A DNA stretch of 64,000 bases from Chromatiales bacterium (lineage in GTDB: Bacteria; Pseudomonadota; Gammaproteobacteria; Thiohalomonadales; Thiohalomonadaceae), in contig QKFD01000038.1 in assembly GCA_003251535.1 (NCBI GenBank), forward strand, positions 1 to 64,000, given 5' to 3'. Positions 16,817-25,682 of the stretch are shown here, piece by piece. The notes under the pieces are model-generated. The model ran no database searches. It was not told the DNA's origin and was given only the letters and a program-made list of their open reading frames with translations. Position 1 is the first letter of the stretch. The number at the start of each line of letters is the position of its first letter. The translations under genes were made by a program, and so were the position numbers.

Positions 16817-17942
16817 TCACCATAATTTATCAGCCAGACTCGAACCCCGTAGGTTCGCATAGCGCATGAGCATCCGCGGATCTTTGTGGCTGGTGATCTT
16901 TGCTATCTGCGCGTCCGTGAGTGACGTGCGTTCATAGAACCGCGACGTGGCCTCGTGCCTGAGATCATGAAAACGCAACGCCTCGCAGCCGGCGTGTTCA
17001 AACACCCGACCCCACTGCCGTGATAGCAGCGATGTGACGCGCTCCAGTGCTCGCCGCTCTGACGAGCCATCCCACCATGGAAACAGTCGTCCGCCATAAG
17101 CGTCGCCGTAGGTAGCGCGGTACTCCGCCAACAACCGCAACGCTACAGAAGAGAGCGGGATCTGTCGCTTATCGCCGTTCTTCGTTTTATCGAGAAATAC
17201 GGTGCGTTTGCCCATATCAACCTGATCCCAGGTGAGGGTAAACATTTCACGCAGCCGCATCGCGCTCTCCAGTGCCAAATCAAAGAGCAGGCACAACGCC
17301 GGCGCAGATACTAACCGGAGAGGACGCTGACGCCCATCAGGCCGCCCCCTCCCCCGCCAGGATCTCGCGTATGGCCCCCTCCTCCTCTGGCGAGAGACGC
17401 CTGTCCCGGGAGATATCCCCTTTTTTGGCGCCGCCGGCAGCGATAGCGGCCGCTTGGTCATCAGGGGTATAGGTTGCATAGCTGCGCGGAAGAAGACGCA
17501 ATGGATTGGTGGGTACCAAGTCAGGATGCCGGCGCACCAGCCAGTCATAGCAGCGAGCCAGGGCACCAACCCGTTTGCGAATGGTGGAAGGAGAGAGATT
17601 GGCCTCCCGTTTGAGGCTGGCCACCCACCCCTCTACCCAGGCATAGTCAATGCCCACCGGCATCTGGCCAAGCTGCTGCCAGAGGCGATCGACTATCGCA
17701 CTGTCAGTGGCGGAGAGATGGGTCTGGCGACGGTATTCAAGCAGCGCCAGGCCGATAGTAGCGAGCGCCTTCGGCCTCTCATCAAGTAGCCCATCCGGGA
17801 CTACGCCAGCATCGAGGAGTTTCTCAAGGCGAGCACAGTAGTAGCCAGGGCCTTTGGCCTAAAAGTAGAAGAGATCTTTGCGACTCGCCCGCGGTTTGAC
17901 AATGAACTCCCAGCGCCCATTACGCTGTCTTTTCGTCGCCAT
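16817..17942 (-). pseudogene. Tyrosine-recombinase integrase, inactivated by a stop and a frameshift
   Basis: Read from an ATG at 17942, the frame gives MATKRQRNGRWEFIVKPRA and then meets an in-frame TAG at 17859-17861. It goes on through a SAM-like core-binding domain (SLKREANLSPSTIRKRVGAL) and shifts frame in the G-rich run near 17337-17350. The catalytic domain is then complete in the other frame: AMRLREMFTLTWDQV (first Arg), KTKNGDKRQIPL, FHDLRHEATSRFYERT (HxLR), a later His in TSHKDPRML, and the nucleophile tyrosine in RYANLRG. The protein would be about 375 residues, of the phage/ICE type. It sits directly against the tRNA-Cys 3' end, its likely attachment site. Confidence 0.88.
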
Positions 17943-18034
17943 TCCTGACCCACGTCCACACGCAGTAAACCGATTGACGGGTGCCTTTACCCCACCGATT
18001 TGCGGTGGCGTGAACCGATATTAGGCGACGCTAG

Positions 18035-18071
18035 AAACAGAAACGGCGCCCTGTAGGCGCCGTTTCTGTTT
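18035..18071 (-). terminator. Terminator downstream of the tRNA-Gly/tRNA-Cys genes
   Basis: A perfect 16-base-pair stem (AAACAGAAACGGCGCC and its complement) with a five-base loop, CTGTA, and T-rich sequence on both sides, so it could work in either direction. On the minus strand it begins eight bases after the tRNA-Cys CCA end. It lies between the tRNA and the integrase remnant. Confidence 0.88.
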
Positions 18072-18078
18072 GTTTATT

Positions 18079-18152
18079 TGGAGGCTAGGCCCGGAATCGA
18101 ACCGAGGTACACGGCTTTGCAGGCCGCTGCATAACCACTCTGCCACCCAGCC
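18079..18152 (-). tRNA. cysT: tRNA-Cys (anticodon GCA)
   Basis: A complete 74-base tRNA with encoded CCA. The acceptor GGCUGGG pairs with CCUAGCC, the anticodon loop reads CCUGCAAAG with GCA, and the T-loop is GGUUCGAUUCC. Its 3' half is duplicated in degenerate form at 12548-12589, marking it as the integration site of the island. Confidence 0.96.
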
Positions 18153-18202
18153 AAAAACCTACTAACAAAAAACCTCGGGCAGTTTTGTCCGAGGTTGATA
18201 TA

Positions 18203-18278
<76 letters not shown>

Positions 18279-18338
18279 TTTCGGAAGCCCGCTATTCTAG
18301 CGTTTAATGCTTTACTGTCAACACCTACAGCGTATTTT

Positions 18339-18920
18339 TTACGGATTATCGCGCTGGGCTACTAATACTGGCCAGGCCGCCAGTAGATAGACGGTCATCG
18401 ACCAGAAGGTCAAGATCGCGGCCACGTAGAACAGAATGAAGCCATACCATGCGGTGTCGAGGCCGGCGATGGGCTCCCGGTAGAGTAGGAGCACGATGGC
18501 CAGCATCTGGGCGCTGGTTTTCACCTTACCAATGAATTTGACCGCGACGGCGGTTCGCTCCCCTACTTCGGCCATCCACTCCCGTAATGCAGAGATAGTG
18601 ATCTCCCGGGCGACAATCACCGCAGCAGGGAGGGCTAACCACATCCCAGAGAAGGCGGTGGGATTACCCTCCACCAAGAGGATGAGCGCCGTGGTCACCA
18701 TCACTTTGTCCGCCACCGGATCGAGGAAGGCGCCGAAGGCAGTGGTCTCCCCCAGCTTACGGGCCAGATAACCATCCAACCAGTCGGTGGCGGCCGCCAC
18801 GGCAAAGATCACCGCAGCAGCGATATGGCCCCAGGTGAGGGGCAGGTAGAAGAAAAGGACGAAGATCGGGATGAGGAAAAGCCGAAGCAGCGTCAGGGAG
18901 TTGGGGATATTGAGCTGCAT
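18339..18920 (-). CDS. pgsA: CDP-diacylglycerol-glycerol-3-phosphate 3-phosphatidyltransferase
   Basis: A 193-residue inner-membrane enzyme that makes phosphatidylglycerol phosphate, the committed step to phosphatidylglycerol and cardiolipin. The CDP-alcohol phosphotransferase motif is intact: [27 protein letters not shown] (D-G-x2-A-R-x8-G-x3-D-x3-D). Five or six hydrophobic segments surround it. It follows uvrC by 14 bases and precedes tRNA-Gly, reproducing the conserved uvrC-pgsA-glyW order. Confidence 0.96.
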   Translation of the reverse strand: MQLNIPNSLTLLRLFLIPIFVLFFYLPLTWGHIAAAVIFAVAAATDWLDGYLARKLGETTAFGAFLDPVADKVMVTTALILLVEGNPTAFSGMWLALPAAVIVAREITISALREWMAEVGERTAVAVKFIGKVKTSAQMLAIVLLLYREPIAGLDTAWYGFILFYVAAILTFWSMTVYLLAAWPVLVAQRDNP

Positions 18921-18934
18921 CGGTTGTCGGCTAG

Positions 18935-20782
18935 CTAGTCGGGGTGAAAGATGTCGTAGATGCGCTGCGCCAGCTCTCTGCTGATCCCACGCACGGCGGC
19001 AAGGTCCTCGACCCCGGCCCGGGCCACCTCTTGTAGCCCACCAAACTGGCGCAACAGTGCCTGGCGACGCTTGGGGCCGAGACCCGGGATCTCTTCCAGG
19101 CGCGAGGCTCGCCGGCTCTTGGCCCGCCGCTGACGATGACCAGTGATGGCAAAGCGATGGGCCTCGTCCCGTACCTGCTGGATGAGGTGCAGGGCGGCTG
19201 AATCCTCGGGGAGTATAATGGTGCCCCCTCCCCCCGACAAGATGAGCTGTTCGAGGCCGGCCTTACGGGTGGGTCCTTTGGCAACGCCCAAAAGCATCAT
19301 GCCGCGGAGCTGCATCTCCTCCAACACCAGCTCCGCCGCCGCCACCTGCCCCTTGCCACCATCGATGAGTAGCAGGTCTGGGGAGCTGCCCTCCCCCTCC
19401 ACCACCTTGCGAAATCGGCGGGTGAGGGCCTGTGCCATCGCGGCGTAGTCATCCCCGCCGGTGATCCCCTCAATGTTGTAGCGACGATAGTCCGACTTGA
19501 CTGGTCCACCGGGATCGAACACTACGCAGGAGGCGACTGGCGCCTCCCCCATGGTGTGACTGATGTCGAAACATTCGATACGCTGGGGCAGTGACTCCAG
19601 CCCCAGCGCCTCCTGTAGTGCCTCGAAGCGGGCGGTAAGGTGGGCTCGACTGGCCAGATGGGCGGTGAGGGCGTGGCGGGCGTTGGTCTCCGCCAGCCCG
19701 ACCCAACGGGCGCGATCACCCCGCACCTTGGCCGTGAGGGTCACGCGCCGCCCCGCCTGTTGAGAGAGTACCTGCTCTAGCACCTCCGGCTCTTCCGGCG
19801 CCACGTTTACCAGGATCTCCCCCGGGATCACCTTTTCATCTCCCGCGGATTGCGCCCCTTCTAGGTAGAACTGGGCGAGGAAGGCGCCCAACACCTCTCG
19901 CAGCTCAGAGTCGCCGATATTGCGGGGAAAGAAGGCCTTGTTACCCAGATTGCGGCCACCCCGGATAAAAAAGACCTGGATACAGGCCGCACCGCCCTCC
20001 AATGCCCCTGCTACCACATCGAGGTGGCCACCATCGCCGGTGATGTATTGCCGCTCTTGGATGCGGCGGAGGTTGGCTATCTGGTCGCGGTAGTGGGCGG
20101 CCCGCTCAAACGCCAGCGCCTGCGCTGCCCCCTCCATCTTGCGCGCCAGCTCCTCAATTACCTGGTCATTTTTGCCCTCTAAAAAGAGGGCGGCGTGACG
20201 CACCTCCTCGGCATATTGCTCCGGGGTGACAAGGTCAACACAAGGGCCACTACAGCGTTTGATCTGGTATTGCAGGCAGGGACGGGTGCGATTGCGGAAA
20301 AAGGCGTCTTCACACTGGCGTACAGGAAAGAGCTTTTGTAACAGGCTCAGACTCTCTCGCACGGCGGAGGCGCTGGGATAGGGACCAAAGTAGCTGCCGC
20401 GGGCCGTCTGTTTGCCGCGGTGAAACGCCAACCGAGGGAAGCGCTCTTTGGAGAGGAAGATATAGGGGTAGCTCTTGTCGTCCCGCAGCAGGATGTTATA
20501 GCGCGGTTTCAGCGCCTTGATGAGGTTGTTCTCTAATAGCAACGCCTCGACATCGTTATAGGTGATGGTCACCTCAATGCGGGCCACCTGCGCCACCAAG
20601 GCACGGGTCTTAGGCGTGAGATCCGCCCCCTTCCGAAAGTAGCTCGATACCCGATTTTTTAGATTGCGCGCCTTGCCGACATAGATCACCTCGCCTGCCC
20701 CATCCAACATGCGGTAGACCCCCGGCAACGTGGTGAGATGCTTGAGGAACTCGGCGATGTCAAACGGTGCGGGCGATTCCAT
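18935..20782 (-). CDS. uvrC: Excinuclease ABC subunit C
   Basis: A 615-residue nucleotide-excision-repair endonuclease that cuts on both sides of a lesion held by UvrB. The N-terminal GIY-YIG nuclease (about 15-95) shows [20 protein letters not shown]. Next come a cysteine-bearing region ([14 protein letters not shown]) and a UVR motif near 205-240. The RNase H-like 3' half has [20 protein letters not shown] and [12 protein letters not shown]-terminal double helix-hairpin-helix follows (about 555-610, [20 protein letters not shown]). Length and domains are normal. Confidence 0.97.
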   Translation of the reverse strand: MESPAPFDIAEFLKHLTTLPGVYRMLDGAGEVIYVGKARNLKNRVSSYFRKGADLTPKTRALVAQVARIEVTITYNDVEALLLENNLIKALKPRYNILLRDDKSYPYIFLSKERFPRLAFHRGKQTARGSYFGPYPSASAVRESLSLLQKLFPVRQCEDAFFRNRTRPCLQYQIKRCSGPCVDLVTPEQYAEEVRHAALFLEGKNDQVIEELARKMEGAAQALAFERAAHYRDQIANLRRIQERQYITGDGGHLDVVAGALEGGAACIQVFFIRGGRNLGNKAFFPRNIGDSELREVLGAFLAQFYLEGAQSAGDEKVIPGEILVNVAPEEPEVLEQVLSQQAGRRVTLTAKVRGDRARWVGLAETNARHALTAHLASRAHLTARFEALQEALGLESLPQRIECFDISHTMGEAPVASCVVFDPGGPVKSDYRRYNIEGITGGDDYAAMAQALTRRFRKVVEGEGSSPDLLLIDGGKGQVAAAELVLEEMQLRGMMLLGVAKGPTRKAGLEQLILSGGGGTIILPEDSAALHLIQQVRDEAHRFAITGHRQRRAKSRRASRLEEIPGLGPKRRQALLRQFGGLQEVARAGVEDLAAVRGISRELAQRIYDIFHPD

Positions 20783-20838
20783 GGTGACGGCTCGAAGGTG
20801 CGGAGGGCCCTACCCCTCCCCCAGGGACGGGGCTCGGC

Positions 20839-21465
20839 CTAGGCGAGCCGCTGGCGGATGGCCTGGAAGACCGCCTCGAACATCGGCTCAGTGAGACGCC
20901 GGGTCTGGGTGTTGTAACGGCTACAGTGGTAGGAGTCCACCAGCTGCACCCCGCCGCCCAAGGTGTGCCAGGCGCCATGGGCAAAGCGGTGGGCACTCAG
21001 CTTCTCTCCCAATGCCCGCACTACGGCACCGTGGGCGACATTCCCTAGTGCCAGGATAGTGGCCCCCGGACGTAGCGCCGCGATCTCTGCCTGTAAAAAT
21101 GGGTTGCACTGCACCACCTCCTGACCCGTCGGCTTGTTCTCCGGCGGCAGGCACTTTACCGCGTTGGTGATCCGGCACCCCATTAGGGTGAGGCCATCAT
21201 CACGGTGCAACGACTCGGGGGCACTGGCAAAACCAAAGCGGTGCAGGGTCTGGTAGAGCAGGATACCGGCATGGTCACCGGTAAACGGCCGGCCGGTGCG
21301 ATTGGCGCCATGCATCCCCGGCGCCAGCCCAACAATGAGTAGCTGGGGATCGGCCTCCCCAAAGGGGGCCACCGGCCGACAGTGGTAATCTGGATGTTGG
21401 CTGTGGACGGTGGTGAGAAACTGGGCAAGCCGCGGACAGCGGCGGCAGTTGGGATCAAAATTCAT
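20839..21465 (-). CDS. Uracil-DNA glycosylase, family 5 (UDGb) type, Fe-S
   Basis: A 208-residue DNA repair glycosylase. It has the motif GLAPGMHGANRTGRPFTGDHAG and the C-terminal DSYHCSRYNTQT, diagnostic of family 5 (UDGb), together with N-terminal CRRCPRL and NAVKCLPPENKP, which supply Fe-S cysteines. The usual family-4 GEAPG sequence is replaced by GLAPG, as in UDGb, which acts on uracil, hypoxanthine and other deaminated bases. It lies between gacA and uvrC on the same strand, a repair-themed insertion into the usual uvrY-uvrC pair. Confidence 0.88.
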   Translation of the reverse strand: MNFDPNCRRCPRLAQFLTTVHSQHPDYHCRPVAPFGEADPQLLIVGLAPGMHGANRTGRPFTGDHAGILLYQTLHRFGFASAPESLHRDDGLTLMGCRITNAVKCLPPENKPTGQEVVQCNPFLQAEIAALRPGATILALGNVAHGAVVRALGEKLSAHRFAHGAWHTLGGGVQLVDSYHCSRYNTQTRRLTEPMFEAVFQAIRQRLA

Positions 21466-21496
21466 CGGGGACGCGCCGGACGGACCGGTAGTGGAC

Positions 21497-22138
21497 TCAG
21501 GAGCCTTCAGTAAAGAGGCCGTGGCGCATGGCGAGCCGACTCAACTCGGCGTCGTTGCGTACCTGTAGCTTCTCGTGCAACCGGGCCCGGTAGGTGCTGA
21601 TGGTCTTAGGGCTCAGGCGCAGCTTCTGGGAGATGTCGGCGGTCTTATCCCCCTGCATCACCATCATCAGCACCTGTAGCTCCCGCTGCGAGAGCTTCTC
21701 AAACGGTGAGCTGCTCTCCGGTGCCAGCGATAGCAGCGCCAGCGACTGGGCAATACCGGAGCTGATGTGGCGCTCCCCCCTCTCCACGGCCCGAATGGCC
21801 AGCACCATCTCATCGACACTACAGTCCTTGGAGAGATACCCCACCGCCCCAGCCCGCATCAGCTGGGTGGGATAGGGGGCGTCGGTGTGGGCGGTGAGCA
21901 CAATGACCCGGATCGATGGAAAGATCTGGGTCAGGCGACGAGTGGCCTCAATGCCCCCCATACCGGGCATACTGACGTCCATTAGCACGACGTCAGGCAT
22001 CCGGCGACGGACCGCCTCTATGGCCGCCTCACCGCTCCCCACCTGCTCGTACACATGGATGCCTGGCACATCATTCAAGAGCCGGACGAGAGCGGTTCGC
22101 ACCAACTCATGATCATCGACTAGAAGGATATCCACCAC
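21497..22138 (-). CDS. gacA: GacA/UvrY response regulator (NarL/LuxR family)
   Basis: A 213-residue two-domain regulator. The receiver has DDHELVRTALVRLL, the phospho-acceptor in VLMDVSMPGMGGIEATRR, and SKDCSVDEMV with the conserved Lys. The LuxR-type HTH reads KLSQRELQVLMMVMQGDKTA, DISQKLRLSPKTISTYRARL. The GTG ending at 22138 gives MVDILLVDDHE, as in UvrY; longer forms of the frame run into the GTPase gene. GacA partners the BarA/GacS kinase and drives csrB/rsm-type small RNAs that titrate CsrA. Position next to uvrC is the family's conserved place. Confidence 0.92.
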   Translation of the reverse strand: MVDILLVDDHELVRTALVRLLNDVPGIHVYEQVGSGEAAIEAVRRRMPDVVLMDVSMPGMGGIEATRRLTQIFPSIRVIVLTAHTDAPYPTQLMRAGAVGYLSKDCSVDEMVLAIRAVERGERHISSGIAQSLALLSLAPESSSPFEKLSQRELQVLMMVMQGDKTADISQKLRLSPKTISTYRARLHEKLQVRNDAELSRLAMRHGLFTEGS

Positions 22139-22190
22139 GGCTGGCTTTGGCCTCCCAGCAAAAACCACCTTGGACGATACTCCATTTTCC

Positions 22191-23729
22191 CTAGCGCGCA
22201 AAGGTGTCCGACCCCTGTTGCTCTGCGGTCTCAACCGACCCGCTCTCCGGTTTGGAGGGGGTGGCACCTTTGGCGCTCGCCTCACCCGAACGGCCGGATG
22301 GATTAGCAAACCGATCATTCAGCATCTGCACGAAGTGGTCAGTCTCCGCCACCATCGCGGTCACCCGCTTCTTGGCGCGCCGTCCCCAACCGGCCGGACG
22401 CTTACTGAAAATGGAGTGTAGTGCACCGGTGTTGCGCTGGAAGGCGCGCACCAAACCGGCCCGTTCGATCCCATCCCGCGCCTTCTGGGCAATCCAGTGG
22501 GTCACTCGCCCCGCCGCCAGCTTGCGCAGCAGCAGATGGAGGTAACCACTCACCCCTAGCAGCGCCATCAACCCCACCAGGAGCCAGATGGGATCCTGCA
22601 TCATCCCTTGATACCAGGGGGCCACAAAGGAGATCCCCTGCCACCAACCGGCCTGGATGCTCCAGGCCGCAAAGGCAACAAACAGCGTACCAAACAGCGC
22701 CCCATCCAGGATCAGCACCAGCTTGCGCCAGCGCTGGATCGCCTCGGTAAGGAGCGGCACCCAGCGCTCTTCAAAGTCGCGCGCCGTCTTCTCCAGGGCC
22801 CCGACGATACGGTAGGCGCGCTCCACCTCAACCTGGTGTATGCGCCGACGGATCTCCGCCAGATCGGTATCTCGCTTGGCCTCAAAGCGGGCACGGCGGG
22901 CCGGATCCTCGATGGGGATGGCCACCTTGGGGTTATAGATGGTGTAGAAACGCCCCGCCGTCAGCCCCTTCTGCGCCAATGCCCGCTGCCAGGCACCGAA
23001 CACCTCTTCTGGGTTATCTTCCCGGGCAGCGGTGTCGATCTGGTTGAGGATGTAGAGGAACTTATTGGAATCGGCGCGCAGCATCACCCGCTCCACCAGG
23101 TGGGAGAGGGTATCCTGCATCGCCCCTGGCTCTGGGTGGCGGGCATCGAAGAAGACCAGCACCAGATCGGAGAGGTCGATGATGTGTTGGGTCAACCGCA
23201 GGGTGGAGGTGCGCTGTTGATCCGCATCAAATCCCGGTGAGTCGATAAGGATTTTGCCCAACAGCTGCTCTGAGGGGCAGGTCTTGAGCTGGAGATAGGC
23301 GTCGATACGCCGCCCTTCGCCGGCGGAGACCTTATCGATCTCCTCACTGATTTGGTAGAACGGGAAGCGTGGATCCGCATCCAACGCCAGGCCCGGCAAC
23401 ACATTCACCTGCGGTTCGCGGCTATGGCAGATGACGGTGAATTTGTCATCCACCGCCTGATTACCAGAGGATTGGAGCGGGAAGTCGAGGTAGTAGTTGA
23501 TGAAACTAGACTTGCCTGCCGAAAAGGTCCCGAGAATGGAGATGAGCGGCCACCAGGGGATCATCACCGCAAAGGACTCGGTATGTTCGAGCAGCCCCAT
23601 GCGATAGGCCACCTTATCGAGCTGCCGGAACCCCTGCACCACCGACAACAAAACGGGATTTTCCTGTTGCAGATGCGCCTCTAGGCTCTGCAAACGCTTT
23701 TCGATGACCGGCAGGTCTTTACGCAACAT
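22191..23729 (-). CDS. Dynamin-like GTPase with a C-terminal membrane hairpin
   Basis: A 512-residue protein. The GTPase domain has G1 GTFSAGKSSFIN (about 66-77), a G2-region threonine in DDKFTVICH, G3 DSPGFD (about 161) and G4 NQID (about 229). A helical stretch follows, then two hydrophobic segments (about 336-357 and 378-400) and a basic, Ser/Pro-rich tail. The large G domain with GxxSAGKSS and a paired membrane insertion is the layout of bacterial dynamin-like/EHD-type proteins that bind and bend membranes. The specific role is unknown. It is last in the ten-gene run containing the sulfur-globule-type gene. Confidence 0.82.
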   Translation of the reverse strand: MLRKDLPVIEKRLQSLEAHLQQENPVLLSVVQGFRQLDKVAYRMGLLEHTESFAVMIPWWPLISILGTFSAGKSSFINYYLDFPLQSSGNQAVDDKFTVICHSREPQVNVLPGLALDADPRFPFYQISEEIDKVSAGEGRRIDAYLQLKTCPSEQLLGKILIDSPGFDADQQRTSTLRLTQHIIDLSDLVLVFFDARHPEPGAMQDTLSHLVERVMLRADSNKFLYILNQIDTAAREDNPEEVFGAWQRALAQKGLTAGRFYTIYNPKVAIPIEDPARRARFEAKRDTDLAEIRRRIHQVEVERAYRIVGALEKTARDFEERWVPLLTEAIQRWRKLVLILDGALFGTLFVAFAAWSIQAGWWQGISFVAPWYQGMMQDPIWLLVGLMALLGVSGYLHLLLRKLAAGRVTHWIAQKARDGIERAGLVRAFQRNTGALHSIFSKRPAGWGRRAKKRVTAMVAETDHFVQMLNDRFANPSGRSGEASAKGATPSKPESGSVETAEQQGSDTFAR

Positions 23730-23762
23730 GGGTTTTATCGGCTCCGGGCAATAAGGGCACAG

Positions 23763-24317
23763 CTACCAAGGCATGAAGGAGTTCATCATGCCCATGGGCC
23801 GTCCAACGTTATGGTTCAAAGCACCAATGTGGTAATCCATCCGCTCGGCGCTGTGGGCCATGTAGCGGGTTGAGTCGTTCATGCTGGAGATATCGCGGCT
23901 CATGCTGTCCATGCTGACCCGCATCGGCTCCAAGGTATCCATCTTGCCGGAGACTTGGCGCATGTCATCGGCCACTCGCCCCATATCCCGCGAGACCGCC
24001 TGCATGGTCCCAGTGATGTTATCCATATCATTGACCATGCGGTCGATGCTGACGGTCAGTGCCGAGACATTTCGGGAGAGATCAGAAACATCCGTAGTCA
24101 GGCTATAAATGAGATAGAAGAAGTAACTGGCCAATACGATAAAGGCAAACAGAGAGGGGTAGACCACCAGCTCCCAGCGCCGTGCGCTCGCCTCAAAGGT
24201 ACGCGCAAAGCGCTCCAGGTGTTGATCCGTACCCCCTACCGGGGGGGCCCCGGCAATGTTAGTGACGTTCGTAGCGCGCGTCCTTGCCTCCTGCTCTTTG
24301 CCATTGTCCGCGCTCAT
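23763..24317 (-). CDS. Membrane-anchored coiled-coil protein, unknown function
   Basis: A 184-residue protein with a short polar N terminus, one membrane helix (about 50-72, LVVYPSLFAFIVLASYFFYL) and a long heptad-like region (about 75-165, DLSRNVSALTVSIDRMVNDM and similar). The coiled coil is rich in Asp, Ser and Met, with spaced repeats of the type MxxDMxxMxxxM. The end is Met/Pro-rich. It has a GAGGAG ribosome binding site. The region resembles the repetitive helices of phasin-like or methyl-accepting-type scaffolds but has no signalling tip. It lies between the GTPase and TPR genes in the same run, so it may be a scaffold for them. Confidence 0.75.
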   Translation of the reverse strand: MSADNGKEQEARTRATNVTNIAGAPPVGGTDQHLERFARTFEASARRWELVVYPSLFAFIVLASYFFYLIYSLTTDVSDLSRNVSALTVSIDRMVNDMDNITGTMQAVSRDMGRVADDMRQVSGKMDTLEPMRVSMDSMSRDISSMNDSTRYMAHSAERMDYHIGALNHNVGRPMGMMNSFMPW

Positions 24318-24356
24318 AAATCACAACTCCTCACACAACATGCGTGCATTCGCTAC

Positions 24357-25022
24357 TCAGTTTTGACCCATCAGGACCCGCCGCAGCCGCTCGCCACGTT
24401 CCAGATCCAACCCCTGTATGACACGTTGGAGGTGCCACGCCATCATGCCATTGCCCGCCTCATGCAATAGTACCGCGGCACGCTGGTAGGCATCGCAGGC
24501 CGCCTCAACCCGATGGAGCTGGAGATAGACATTACCCAGCTCGCCATGGACATCGAAGTTGTCCGGGCGTAGCTCAATGAGCTGTTGGTAGACCTCTACC
24601 GCCTGCTCTGACTTACCCTCCCACGCCAGCTGACGCGCTTTGTACCACAGAGCGAGGGCTGATTGCTTGGGTTCGGTGGTGGTCTCGGCATCTGTCGAGG
24701 CCGCAGCGACCTCGCCAGCCGCGCCTTCAGAGGAGGCCTCGCTGCTGCTCGGAGCCAGCACCGGCGCAGCGATTGGGTACGGCAGGGCCGCTGGCACAGG
24801 CTCCGCAGCGGCCGCCGCTGGCACGGCCTGGACAGTTGAACTATCGTCATGGGTGGCAGCGACAGCCGGGGTGTGGCTAACGGGTGCGGCCTCTGCTACC
24901 ACGGGAGCTGCCGCCTCCCCCGCTTCGTCCTCAAACAGCACATCCCGATTGACGAAGATAGCGATGGCGATAATAGCGAGCAGCAGGTGTAAAGGGTGGA
25001 ACAACCACTTGAGCAGTTTCAA
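24357..25022 (-). CDS. Membrane-anchored TPR protein with Ala/Pro linker
   Basis: A 221-residue protein that starts with TTG (MKLLKWLFHPLHLLLAIIAI) after an AGGAGGAG site. A membrane helix (about 9-27) is followed by a long Ala/Pro/Ser/Glu linker (about 30-115). Tetratricopeptide repeats follow at about 120-200 (ALWYKARQLAWEGKSEQAVE, ELGNVYLQLHRVEAACDAYQ). TPR domains hold protein partners; the linker would place this one away from the membrane. It sits 14 bases after the ParA-type gene, so the two are probably co-translated. Partner unknown. Confidence 0.8.
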   Translation of the reverse strand: MKLLKWLFHPLHLLLAIIAIAIFVNRDVLFEDEAGEAAAPVVAEAAPVSHTPAVAATHDDSSTVQAVPAAAAAEPVPAALPYPIAAPVLAPSSSEASSEGAAGEVAAASTDAETTTEPKQSALALWYKARQLAWEGKSEQAVEVYQQLIELRPDNFDVHGELGNVYLQLHRVEAACDAYQRAAVLLHEAGNGMMAWHLQRVIQGLDLERGERLRRVLMGQN

Positions 25023-25036
25023 AATCTCCTCCTAGC

Positions 25037-25660
25037 TCAGGGGTAGAGCATGGATGCAAATGCTTCAAACTCAGCTGCGGCCTTGCTATTGGGTTCTAAT
25101 TCAAAGACCCCCAGCCCTTCACTGAAGGAGCGGCGGTAGGCGGTGCGTTGGTAGAGGCGTAGGTCGATCACCTCCACGCCAGAGAGCGCACGCAGCGCCT
25201 CCTCCGCCTCGTCCGATTCACGAATAGCGATGTGGGTATCCGCGCGATTGACAAAGGCGACCACCTGCGGCCGCGCGCTCACCACTGCCTCGTCAATAAT
25301 GCCGAGAAAACGCTGGGTCGACCAGATATCGGCCTGACTCGGCGGCACCGGGATCACCACTCGCTGAGCCAATCCCAAGGCGGTGCGCATAGAGGCCATA
25401 TCGGCCGATCCCACGTCCACCAACACCTCGCCTTCGGCCGCTTGCAGCCGCTCAGCGAGGTCTGTGCCACCATGGACCACTGGGAAACCAGGGGAGAATG
25501 CCTCCTCATGACGGACCTCGGCCACGTCACTCAAGGTGCGCTGCGGATCGAGATCGAAAACTACTACCGGCCGCCCCCGCGTAGCGAGCCAAACGGCGAG
25601 ATTGAAAGTAACCGTGCTCTTGCCAGAGCCCCCCTTCAGATTCCCGACGATTGTAATCAT
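25037..25660 (-). CDS. ParA/MinD-type ATPase (cargo-positioning family)
   Basis: A 207-residue ATPase with the deviant Walker A KGGSGKST (residues 9-16, signature lysine K9), Walker A' FDLDPQRTLSD and a Walker B-like VLVDVGS at about 80. It lacks the N-terminal DNA-binding domain of plasmid ParA, and no ParB or parS-like gene is beside it. Short orphan ParA proteins of this type position carboxysomes, chemotaxis arrays, flagella or other cargo on the nucleoid. The adjacent genes code for a TPR membrane protein, a coiled-coil protein, a GTPase and a sulfur-globule-type protein, so sulfur inclusions are the obvious candidate cargo. That is inference. Confidence 0.88.
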   Translation of the reverse strand: MITIVGNLKGGSGKSTVTFNLAVWLATRGRPVVVFDLDPQRTLSDVAEVRHEEAFSPGFPVVHGGTDLAERLQAAEGEVLVDVGSADMASMRTALGLAQRVVIPVPPSQADIWSTQRFLGIIDEAVVSARPQVVAFVNRADTHIAIRESDEAEEALRALSGVEVIDLRLYQRTAYRRSFSEGLGVFELEPNSKAAAEFEAFASMLYP

Positions 25661-25682
25661 CTTGCCGCCAAGCCTCCTCTAC

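Larger units (their letters stand above)
12548..18123. mobile_element. Decayed integrative element (prophage or ICE remnant) in tRNA-Cys
   Basis: The element is bounded on one side by intact tRNA-Cys and on the other by the degenerate 3' half copy. Reading in from tRNA-Cys, it holds a broken tyrosine integrase, a small excisionase-like HTH gene, a RecB-family nuclease, a LexA/CI-like repressor with operator-like repeats, and about 1.9 kb of mostly non-coding, AT-richer sequence. Integrase next to the tRNA 3' end is the usual arrangement. No structural phage or conjugation genes remain. The lower GC content and the absence of long coding frames from 12364 to 13500 contrast with the flanks. Confidence 0.85.

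Noticed and set aside
22139-22318. Longer GacA reading frame
   Set aside because: It overlaps the GTPase gene and is unlike the family N terminus; MVDILLVDDHE is the normal start.
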